The notes beneath the pieces were generated by a model. That model ran no database searches and was not told the origin of the DNA. It saw only the letters and a list, made by a program, of their open reading frames with translations. This document shows positions 1-10,500 of a DNA stretch of 64,000 nt, piece after piece; position 1 is the stretch's first letter, and the number at the start of each line of letters is the position of its first letter. This DNA is from Neelides folsomi. Lineage: Eukaryota > Arthropoda > Collembola > Neelipleona > Neelidae. Made by a program: the position numbers and the translations under genes. The stretch is from the NCBI GenBank assembly GCA_034687125.1, contig JAQGBZ010000147.1, forward strand, positions 1 to 64,000, given 5' to 3'.

Positions 1-205
1 ATAGCAACCTGAACTTCTGCAAACGCTTCGACTATTCCAGCCTGATTTCATCAAGTGTTGATGGAATCTTGGCGTAATCCTTGCTTTTGACAAAACCCCA
101 AAAAAGAAGCCCAAGAGAGTGAGATCCGAAGAGCGTGGAGGACATGGAAAAGCGCCTCGTCGGGCCCCGTCTTATCCATCGCGTTCCAAAGTTTGCGCTT
201 TCTCA
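1..205 (-). pseudogene. Decayed mariner/Tc1-like transposase fragment, cut by the left edge
   Basis: Read on the minus strand, this stretch encodes a run beginning RWIRRGPTRR and continuing to FWGFVKSKDYAKIPSTLDEI, followed by a stop codon at 34-32. The pattern of a WPPRSPDL-like block, then DFFLWG-like, then a KSKVY-like block is typical of the C-terminal part of mariner/Tc1 (IS630 superfamily) transposases that act on terminal inverted repeats. The WPPRSPDL block is not intact. Just before the stop the similarity moves to another frame, which reads AGIVEAFAEVQVA to the window edge. This suggests a frameshift in a dead copy. The rest of the element would lie to the left. Identification rests on recalled family sequence, so the exact family is uncertain. 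Confidence 0.5.
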
Positions 206-874
206 AAGAAAAGTAGCTGTCGTTTATTTATGCTTTGACCAAATCAGTTTTTAGCTTGCTTCATTGTAGATGATATATTTAACACAAATCGCCAATGTTT
301 AAAGATTATTATCTTTAATCACATTAAAATGGTTGCCCATTAAAAAAGAAAGATACTTATGGCCCTCCCTGTACTATTTCGAATAGAATGATTGCAATAA
401 ATCGTATAATTGATAGTCAATATAAAGTAATCTAAAACCTAAAGACAATTTTAATTTATAGCTAAAATAGACACCTTTTACATATTATAGCAATGTATCA
501 TTGATGAAAGCGTTGACGTATCAATATGGTTTGACAGTTTTGCACAATGTTTAAGAGAATACTTTTGATTATATTGGTTGGTTAAATATTATTGCTGACT
601 TAGCTGTCTAATAACAATAAAACTGTTTATAACATATCAGTGATATAATAATAAATTAACCAAACCAGACATTGAAATAACTGCAACTTTAAAGTTAAAA
701 TGCAACTCAATAGATCTAAGAAATAGATCACAAATCATGAAAACACCAAAAATTTGTTAGTAAAAAAATTCCCCTCCACCTCCATTATAACTCTCTAGTA
801 ATTTAAACATACCAACAGAGATAGATTGTTATTTGGTTAACAAAAATCATCCATAGCTAACTCTGGTAAAACAA
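206..874. other. AT-rich spacer, 3' flank of SLC35B2
   Basis: No open reading frame or RNA gene is supported here. It should hold the 3' UTR and poly(A) site of the SLC35B2 gene on the minus strand. I see no canonical AATAAA on that strand close to the stop codon. Confidence 0.5.
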
Positions 875-2611
875 TTAAGCAATCTGACTTGATGACACAT
901 TGGGCTGAAGCTTCTTGCTCTTTAGCTTGCTGATTCTGTAGGAACAATATATCCTTATGAAGATGCTCAGGAAAACGAAGATAACACCGATTACGCCAAT
1001 CCCATTTATAGGATGATTATAAAATATGCAGGAGAGAAGAACAGCAAGAGCCTTAAATTCAAAATAATTATTAAAAAATATTACACATTTATTAAAGCAT
1101 ATTGTTATTTAAACGCTAAATAATCATTAACATTAAATAATATTTATTTTTTATCTGTATCTTGTACCTGGCGTATCGTCATTATAGTTATGAAAATTAC
1201 TGCTCCAAATTTCTCGATTGTAAAATATATAAAAAGTTGACCAATTGCGGAGCAAAAGGATAAAATGAGGCAATCCCAAGCAAATTCATTATTCTGAAAA
1301 ACATACATAAAGGTAATTATTTATAAACTTATGTAGGAGTAAAAGAACTATAGCATAGGTATAGTTAAAAATTGATTCGAATTCGGAATAATTTTAGATT
1401 TAATATAAGAAATTAAAAACTCACATTAAACATGAATTTGGTCGATGCGATAAATTCTCCTTGTTGAAATAGAGAAACAAAAGTTAATAAACATGAAAAG
1501 ATATTAACACCGGCCATCATTTGAACGGAGGACATCTTATATGAGCGAAACAATTCGCTTTGCCAATTTGATGTGAAGGAGTCGAACACCATGTAAAGGG
1601 CAAGTATGAGAAATCCCGAAATCCATGAGCCGGCAACTGTATCACTTTCCCTTCCCACTTGAAGATAATCGCTGCTTCCAGAAAGGAAAAGTACCATTCC
1701 AAATGAAATGAGAATCGCAGTAAAGTACTCATAGAATTCGTAAGTTTGCCTTGAAATTAACTTCCCCATTAGCATCACTGGAATAATTTTGCAAGCTTTT
1801 GCTAATACCTATTGAAAACAAAATTTATATTAACTCCTTATTGAATATATGGTAAACTCGAATGAACATTGTGATTAAATTATTGATTTATATGATTTAC
1901 TTACTTGGGTAGGAAAACTCACAAACTTCAGTGCCTCGTATTGAAACCAGGAACTCATGACATTGGAAAAGGCACAGTAGGAATATTTGTAAAGAGGAGA
2001 ATCTCCTCTTGACTTTGCTCCTCCTTCATTTGATTGCGAACGTAAATAAATCAAAGCTATGACTAGAGCAAGGAGACGATTGATAAAAACGAGAAATTGA
2101 GAATCAGAAAAAAGAATATCCCCAGAATATTTTTGAGTCATAATCTTTTCTTGTAAAAGACCCCAAATTAAGTAACTGCCTTGAAGACCAGCAAAGCAAT
2201 AAATGAGCAAAATTGAGTTTTCGGAAAATGACTGAACCTGAGCCAGTCTTTCCGCTTTTTCTTGATCGCTCGAAGGAAGGAGTTCTCCTTCTTGCCCATA
2301 AACACATTCCTTGATTAAAGGCCATAAAAATCCCTTATCTGTAACATTAAATATTTGAGGATAAAACATTTTTCTAATATAATATTTTAATTTATTATTA
2401 TGAAAATTTTGGAATTAAAATCTTACATGGCTTTTCGTTGTATTTGTCTCTCCTAAGATATTTGATGATAATGTATCCTGGTATAAAGATTCCTCCATAG
2501 CCCAAAAGATTTACAATAAGTCTGTGAACCCAATTTGATTTGAAAGAAGCCCAAGATTGAACTTCTGAAGATATAAGAAATATGATGCCAGCAGTTAGGA
2601 TCAAGAAAAGG
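875..2611 (-). CDS. SLC35B2: SLC35B2 / PAPST1, Golgi PAPS transporter (first short exon not found)
   Basis: This multi-membrane-span transporter brings the sulfate donor PAPS from cytosol into the Golgi lumen for sulfation of glycans and proteins (Drosophila slalom). Exons, in order of translation, are 2611-2427, 2338-1905, 1808-1425, 1293-1168 and 1051-875, all with GT-AG junctions and consistent phases. Matches to human PAPST1 run along the whole length: HRLIVNLLGYGG with GYIIIKYLRR early, then SYLIWGLLQEKIMT, SSWFQYEALKFVSFPTQ, IPVMLMGKLISR, FDSFTSNWQ, YKMSSVQMM, CSAIGQLFIYFTI and TIMTIRQ. The first mapped exon starts with a hydrophobic stretch (LFLILTAGIIFLI) that is likely a signal anchor. 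It has no ATG and opens in phase 2, so a short upstream exon with the start codon is missing. The mapped exons give about 434 residues, close to the human 432. Orthology is clear; only the 5' end is open. Confidence 0.93.
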
Positions 2612-3641
2612 CTGTAAAAACAAGAACAAAATATGTGAGTGTCGTTATTATTTATATTTCTCAATTAGCTTAAAATTAAGTGAAAAAACTAAATTATTGA
2701 TAATAATATATGATTTAGTTAATCAGTGTTTTAATTACCAAATCGAGATATCTTTATGATGATATTTCATTTTTAACAAATAATACCAATCAAAACTTCA
2801 AGTTAGTGAAAAGAAATGCTAGGCTTTGCTGTTTCAATCTTTCAATCTAGATCAAACAATAAAATTCAAAGATTAGATCATACTAGTGATGTCTTATTGT
2901 GAAAACTTTCAAGATGTAAGTGTATAATGTAATTTTTAATTCTGTAATTAAACTCACCTTTAGAGAAAATAGAATTTTAAAAGACTATTTACCAACACCA
3001 GAGTTTGACTCATTGTTACCTTTAAACAATAATGGATAATATATAGAGGTATTTTTGGAAAAGAGAAATCTGAGATTCAACGATATTTGCAATGAATTAT
3101 TTAAGTTATCTATTATACTGCAAAATGAATTGTTTGATTAGCTGAATAAACTAATGTTGAGAACCCAAACAAGCAATCACGAAATATGGTATACTAAACA
3201 AAATCCAATTTAGTATAACTTTAACACGGTTTAAATGTATTCTTCATTTTTATTATATATTTAGAATTCGTCTTTGTCAAATATATGCTTAATTATGTTT
3301 ATTAAGCAGTTAAACTGTTAAACCATTTAAACATTTCCACTTCCACTTTCCTGTCAAAAAATTGTCATATTGAATCAAATGAATTCTTTGAATTTAGCCT
3401 CGGCGCATGACTCACATTGCAATCTTTTAGCATTGCATTTGGTTTATAATACACGAATGTGAAAAGGGGTATTCAATTTTCTCTTTTCTCGCGTCTTGTC
3501 TTATTTATTTAATCAAATTAATGAAATTGGAAACAATTAAAACCGATTAATATTAATTTGAATGTTCGAATAATTATAGGAAATTAAAGAAATCAAATCC
3601 AGCATTACAAAAAATTCTAGCCACAGACAGTGAAATTAAAG
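2612..3641. promoter_or_regulatory. Divergent intergenic region between SLC35B2 and IK/RED
   Basis: The two genes point away from each other, so this AT-rich stretch should hold both promoters, the missing first exon of SLC35B2 and any 5' UTR introns. A minus-strand ATG at 3014-3012 opens a few codons before a GT (2992-2991), but its phase does not fit the mapped second exon. I cannot place the start. An AG (3619-3620) lies 22 bases before the RED ATG and could end a 5' UTR intron or be a trans-splice acceptor. Confidence 0.45.
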
Positions 3642-6600
3642 ATGAGTTTCGAAGAAAGGTAAAATTGAATTTTTTCTGAATTACAAGAATTTCACTTAAT
3701 TTTATAAGTAAGGTATTACATTACATGATCGTATTTCTCATAGAAAATTGACAAATGATGACTTCCGGAAGCTGTTTATGACCCCACGCCATCCGGGCGA
3801 TTCATCATCAAGCAGTTCATTTGCTCAACCTCCTCCACCGACACCGTCATTCGCCACACCGACCGGCAGCAAGGACCCTGGTTCAGTCAGAAAACATCAT
3901 GACAAAGCCAAAGAGGAAAAACGTAGGCAAAAGAAGCATTTTTATGCGAAAATTAAAAAGGAGGAAGATGATCAAATGGCCGAGCTAGCAAGAAAATACA
4001 GAGATCGTGCCAAAGAGAGACGTGATGGTGGAAATCCTGAACAACAATCGGATGACCTTATAACATCACAGGGAGCTTACAGAGCTGTAGCACCTGATTT
4101 TAGAGGGTAAAACTAAAGAACCATTTCCATAATTTTTTAACGTTTTTATATAAATGAAATAATATTTTAGCAATGTTGATGCCGCTGAGAGGAGAAAACA
4201 AATGATTCAGGAATCTAAATTTCTTGGTGGAGACATGGAGCATACTCATTTGGTCAAAGGTCTTGATTACGCACTCCTTCAGAAGGTCGTTATTACATTC
4301 TGTTACTACAATATATATTCCACTTTGCCACAATTGTTAGGTTTTACAAACGTGAAATAAACATTTTCATGAATCAAATAATCATTTAGGTTCGAAGTGA
4401 ACTGGAGGCTATAGGAGAAGATAGAGATATTGACGAAATTCTCGAAAAGGAAGAACAGAAAGAAGTTGCTCCTGAACCCAATGCCGAATTTCGAAGTCGA
4501 CTCTCAAGGAATATCTTTAGAGTTGTTTTTAAAAGTGCAGCTCCTGAGAGAAATGAACTATTTGCTCCCAATCGAATGGCGTATGTAATGGATTTAGAAG
4601 ATGAATATGCTGAAAGTGATATTCCAACAACACTTATAAGATCTAAGGCCGATGTTCCGAACGCTCAGGTAATTAAAATACATTACCTTTAATAAGTTAA
4701 TTATTTCAACCTTTTTCTGTTTATCTGTTTTACAATTTTTCAATAAGATAAAAGTGATTCTTTTTATCAGGGTCAAGCAACTCTCACTACAAATGATATT
4801 GTAATTAACAAGCTTGCTCAAATTCTATCTTATTTGAGGCAAGGATCAAAAGCTTCGAAGAAACAACGGAAAAAGGAAACTAAAACAAAAGTCGAAGTGC
4901 CTGTAAATTCATAATTTTATTTAACTTTTCATTATTCAAGTGAGCATTAAAAATTAAAGTTGAAATAAAATCAATTTAAATAGGAGGTTCCAAGAAAAAA
5001 AGTTATTGAAGAAGACAGCATTTATGGAGAAATTGGCGATTATGTTCCAACTGTCTCAAAATCAAAGTAATTTAACCACCTATTTTATCACGACGGAGGT
5101 TTTACCGAAAGGAGTATGCGTTTGACCTGCATGTATGTATGTATGTATGCGTTTTCTTTGAAAGCTAACTCCTCCCAAACGCCTTAACCGATCAGACAAC
5201 ATAATACATCAATCGACGTGGTTTAATGTCGAGCAGTGCGTAAGGTGGTATTAACTTTAAATTTCATAATGGTTAATTAATAAACCATGATTAACCATAA
5301 AAGAAAAAATTCAAAATCCATTAGAAACATAACCAATAAATATTCTATTTTTTTAAAAAAATTCTTTTTTTGAATATTAAATAATTTTAAATCGATTGGC
5401 AAATGCCTTAAACTTTTTAAAAGGATTTAACTTATGATTTTGAAACTTTAACAACGTGAATTGCAATCACTGTCGAGCTGTGTACAATCTTCTAATTGTT
5501 GTTTAATATCTATTATGCTCCCATTTTAAAAATCACTTGTTGTGTCAAACAATGCATTTACTCGAAGTGGCTCGAATGTCAGATATTTCCATCAGTCCTT
5601 GCGTAAAATTATAAAGTAGAATCTCCGGTTAATAAAGCATCTTAAGAATTTTTAACTTATCCATGATTAAATTTGATTACTATATATAAGTTGTAAAACA
5701 TTGAAGAATTTGCGACGACTTCGGCAATTATTTAATTATTTATTGATTTATTATTATTTCATGCTTTTTATTACCCATGCTTCAGTTGTTTTTCAATTTT
5801 TCAAATTGGTTTTATTATTATTGAAATAAATATAATATAATTATTTAGACGAATTCTAACATTCTTAAATAAATTCAGGAGTCGAGGACATGATTCAAAA
5901 GAGTCACGGAGTAGAGAAAGCTCGAGAAGAGAAAAATCGAAATCAAAATATTTCGAAAAACCAATCGAGGACGACGAGGTTGTTCTTGACAAAAGAAGTG
6001 ACAAGAAACATGGGAATGACCCTTGGAATGAGTCAGATGGAAAGGGAGATCAGACATTTGGATCAATTCTCAAGCGAGACGAAAAATCTCTTTCACGTGC
6101 CCAGAAACTTCTCTCTAAAATCAATGCGCAACCCGAAGGATATGCTGAATGCTATCCAGGATTTGACGAAATGCACGATGCTATTGAGGATTCAGACGAT
6201 GAAATTGATTACTCTAAAATGGACCCTGTAATTGTCTACAAACTTAATATTGTCAAATATTTTTCTATTATTCTTTGTTGACCGATTTATAATTTCAGGG
6301 AAAGAAAAAAGGAACAGTCGGTCGATGGGATTTTGATTCAATGGAAGAATATAGTGATTACATGAGCAATAAGGAAGCTCTACCTAAAGCAGCCTTCCAG
6401 TTTGGGGTTAAAATGAACGACGGGAGAAAGACCAGGAAGGGAGGAAAGAATGAAAAGAACGAAAAGGCCCAGCTTGATAGACAATGGCAACAAATTCAAG
6501 CAATAATGCAGAAACGAAAGGGCGGAGGAGGTGGCGAAGGGTAATAAAATATTAATATAAAAGTATTTAAGAAGTAAAAGTTAATGTTGAGGTTTGATTG

Positions 6601-6655
6601 TAAAGTTTGCTATATTTTTTTCAGGGAACCTGAGTCCAAAACTCCAAAAGTTTAA
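3642..6655 (+). CDS. IK: RED / IK, spliceosomal protein
   Basis: RED (IK) is a nuclear protein of the precatalytic (B) spliceosome, and it is also linked to mitotic checkpoint function. Exons are 3642-3658, 3744-4106, 4171-4285, 4390-4668, 4771-4902, 4984-5066, 5879-6227, 6299-6540 and 6625-6655, with consistent phases and 536 residues in total. The RED_N region begins almost at once (KLTNDDFRKLFMTPR) and continues with KYRDRAKERRDG, SKFLGGDMEHTHLVKGLD, MAYVMDLEDEYAESDIPTT and TLTTNDIV, then LSYLRQG. The RED_C region has AECYPGFDEMHDAIEDSDD, YSKMDP, GRWDFDSMEEYSDYMSN, EALPKAAFQFGVKM and LDRQWQQIQAIMQKRK. The human protein has about 30 extra residues before KLTNEDF and a long RE/RD dipeptide tract in the middle. 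Here the start is shorter and the tract is reduced to a small Ser/Arg/Lys-rich stretch. The ATG at 3642 is chosen because it is in frame with the conserved start and has a good donor after it. Confidence 0.93.
5067..5878. other. Longest RED intron (sixth), with a short tetranucleotide repeat
   Basis: At 812 bases this is about eight times longer than most RED introns. It carries an (ATGT)n run at 5131-5149. Around that run is GC-richer sequence (about 5085-5240) that may be part of an inserted repeat. The rest is AT-rich with no coding signal. Confidence 0.4.
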
Positions 6656-6806
6656 AGTTAGTATTTGTTCAAAAGTGTGTAATTGTAATTGTATAATAAT
6701 TATAATCTTCAATATTAACATTTTGTTAAACTTTAGTATTGATTTAACTTTCTTTTTTAATACATTGTCATCGCCTTCATTTGAATTCATGTTTTCTTTA
6801 TGTTAT

Positions 6807-6812
6807 AATAAA
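6807..6812 (+). terminator. Poly(A) signal AATAAA of IK/RED
   Basis: Canonical hexamer 152 bases after the RED stop codon on the same strand, the first one met in the 3' flank. Likely but not proven to be used. Confidence 0.5.
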
Positions 6813-7532
6813 TACATTTATTAATCTTTTATCTGTGTGAAAGTTTTAAATTGTTAGCTTAATATATCATAATTAGAAATCCGATAAATATGTCTATCAT
6901 TAAATTGGATTAAAATAAATTCAATGATTCAATGGCATCATTTCTGGCCAATTCTGCATACACCTTACCATCAGCTCAGGATGCAAGCCAATGCATGGCA
7001 ATTATTTTGCATGGTTTGGAATAAAATAAACTAGTATATGGCATTGAGCTCGAGCATCTTGATACAAATTCATAGTGTCGACACCTCGCGCGAGATCTCT
7101 ATACTGCTCTCACTCTGAATACGATTTTAGAGTCTTTTATGATAAAATTAAAATCTATCTGATTATTTAACAAATTATTCTTTTGCTATTATTTAGTCAA
7201 AACCAAAATAAATATAAGGGTATTGTTAAAGTTAAATAATACTTTAATTGATCGCTAATTAGCAATCAATTCTTTAACTATTTGTTTCAAAACAATCGGG
7301 CTTTGGGCGATAAACAATAATTTGAAAGGTAATTTTCTTTATTGATTTTTGACTTTTAAAGTTATTTAATCAACTTAAGTCTTTGAATTTATTTTATATT
7401 TATACTTTAAGCACTTCAGCTAATTACAAAAACTTATATCAAGTGATAAAATGATAGGGCTTAAGGAATTATTAAATTAAAGTTTAAAGTCGTTCATCTA
7501 TTATTTTTTAGAAGTTTATTAAAAGAGCCGGA
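6813..7532. promoter_or_regulatory. Spacer between RED and RBM25, 5' region of RBM25
   Basis: AT-rich intergenic DNA that should include the RBM25 promoter. A pyrimidine-rich tract ending in TAG at 7509-7511, 21 bases before the RBM25 ATG, looks like a splice acceptor. A non-coding first exon, or spliced-leader addition, is therefore possible. Confidence 0.4.
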
Positions 7533-10500
7533 ATGTCTTTCCCCCCGCGTCCTCCGATGGGGATGCCTCCAATGTTCATGGGGATGACAGTAGGAATGCC
7601 AAGGCCTCTAATGAGCGCTCCGCCTGGAACAACAACAGCTCTTCCCTTTTTCAATACTCCTGCACCATCATTAAGAGCAGCATCATCGAAGCCGACACGG
7701 CCACAACCATTGATGGCGAAGCCCATCACTCTCACTCCCAAAACTGAAACTCCAGCTCCGGGTTCTGGCCCGCCGGTCACTGTTTTCGTTGGAAATATAA
7801 CTGAAAGATGGCCGGATGCCATGATTCGTCAACTTTTGTCAACATGTGGGCAAGTTCTTAATTGGAAACGCGTCCAAGGAGCTTCAGGGAAACTACAAGG
7901 GTTTGGATTTTGTGAGTTTAATGGTCCCGATAGCGGATTAAGAGCAGTGAGACTTCTTCACGGCTTAGAAGTTGGTGACAAGAAATTAGTTGTGAAAGTC
8001 GACGCAAAAACGAATTCTGTTCTTGAGCTTTTTAAAGGTAATGTAAACAGTTTATTTTCAATGTTACAGTATTACAGTTACAGTACAACACCTATTAATA
8101 AAATACCTACACAAAATGGTACACTGATTATAACAATGTGTTTCTTGATATTTTAGCCGAAAGAAAGAAAAAGGCCGGGGTCGTTGTAGACGATGTTAAA
8201 GTAAAGGAAGAGCCAGAAGATGACGAAGAAGATTATATGGATCAACTTATGAAAGATGCCGACGAGCAGTCCAAAATACGAATTAATATAATTTTTCGTG
8301 AATTTAAAAGTGATCTTGAAGCATACAGTATTCCTTCAGGTATATTTCATACAGGATAATTATTATTTTTAAATCAAATATGGTATTGAATATTTACTAT
8401 ATGTCTTATTAAATATCAAAATAGAAAGAATCTTTTCAGAAAAAGAGCCGACGAATAAGCAACAAATTATTGACAAACTACACCTTCTCAAGCTCAGTAG
8501 TTTAGAAGTGGCTCCAGAAAACGATGTAAGTTGGAATCAATGGCCTTAACATTCCAAACAAACGAAGAATCTCAGTCTTATTTATGCTTTTTAATTCTTA
8601 ATTAATTAATACTTAAATTAATTAATTAATTTTCAGGATATGGACGATGAAGCCATGGAGGAGGGGAAAAGAGAAATCATTACAAGGGAGATCGTGAACT
8701 TTCGAGAAAACATGAAGGTATAATTATAATTTCAAAATGGGATAATGCAAGAAGGTGAACGAAAAATAGTTAATTTAAGGGAGGAATCCTTCTGAGGTTC
8801 CTTGTAATGCTAAGAGTGTAAATGAGCAATAGGGGTTTGCAAGATATAATCTTGGGTCCTCCCCTTCATTAGGCCGCTCGCAAAGGCTGACTTCCATCTC
8901 CAAAAATCTGATTGAGATTAAAGTGTCTTTGGCCGGTTGGTGAGTATTCATTTTGCAAAGTAACTTTTTAATTGGCCGCTCTCTTTGAGACACACTCATA
9001 GTGTCTTATTCTAATCAAGCCAGGTCTTTAATTTCGAGTAGTTTGGTTTCTTGAATGGAGGTGGGTAAGCCATTTGTCTCATTTCCAGCTTACTCCTTTT
9101 TGTACGCTTCGCTCGAAAAGGTTTTAATTTCGACCCTACAGTGAAGCCGATGTCCTGTTGCCGAAGGTCATTGGCGTATTAGTAAGTTTACTTTTTACTC
9201 CTCACGACTGCTTGTTTTGCTTATGATCGAGGCTAATTGTGAAATTTTAGTTTATTTTATAATATTGTTATTTTATAATATTGTTAATTTGGCGTTGAAC
9301 ACTGTCGGGTTTTATCTCGTATAGCGAGAAGACTGTCGGAGGGGAACTGAGCCCCTATTTAGAACTGAAGCATCTCTCTGATCGTCGTTCATCTCTTCGT
9401 TAGGGAGCAACTATCCATTTATCTACCATTGTAAAGATCAACCTAATATTTTCTTCTACATTTAATGTATTCGTACATTCATAATAAATATAATAATGTT
9501 GAATTTTGAATTCTTCTAAAATTACAACATTTAAATTATCAATTATTGACACAATTTTAAAATTTCTATTTTAATATTTTAGTGTGTAGAAGTAGCTTCC
9601 ACTATTGATATATTAATTTTAAAGAGTACTCTGAGATAACTGATGAAAATCATCTGTTTATAAATATAACTTTTACTTAATTACAAATTATATACTATTT
9701 TAAAAGAAAATAACTTGAAATTTTACACATATCTACAGCAAGTAATTAGGAGTTCGTTTCTTAATCATCTAATTGTTTATATTTATTACAGCAAGAAAAG
9801 CAACGTGAAGAAGAAAGAAAGAAAATCGGGAGAGAAAGAAGAGAACGTGAGCGAGAAAGGGAAGAACGGAAAAAAGACACGAGAAATTCCCCATCTCAAT
9901 CAAGAAAAGATCGGGACCGAAGATCTCCAAGAGGTTCAAGATCGCCATCAAATATTTCTAGTCCAAAGAGGACCCGATCAAGGAGTCGGGATAGGCGAGA
10001 TAAAATGGATAGAGATAGAAGCAGAAGCGATCGAGATAGAGACAGGATGAGGGTAAGTTTTCTTCAAACATTATTACATAATTACCAACTCTCGGTAACT
10101 CTCGTTAGAAAGTTAGCTTTTGAGTTCCCGTTTTAAGAACATCATTTAGGTTAACATTAGTTTTAATTGTGATAGATTTAAATTTTGCTTATCTAAATGA
10201 TGTTCTAAAAAGCGGGAACTCAAGAGCTAACTTGTCAACTTTCTAAAGAGAGTACATAAATAATCAGAAATTTGAAAATGATATAATGATTTGAAAATAA
10301 AGTTTTATTTATTTTACCTTCAAAGGAACGTGAAAGGGAAAGGGATCGCGATCGTGATAGGGAAAGAATTTCAAGAACTGGGAGATCATCAAGAGAACGA
10401 GAAAGAGAGAGATCGCCTCCTCCTGCACCCCATAAGCCAAGATATCGTGAGAGAGAGGAAGAAGAAGAAGCAGTCGAACTGAAAAGAATGGAGAGGAAAG

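Noticed and set aside
7508-7822. Minus-strand open frame opposite the RBM25 start
   Set aside because: Shadow of the Pro/Met/Gly-rich RBM25 N-terminus on the coding strand.
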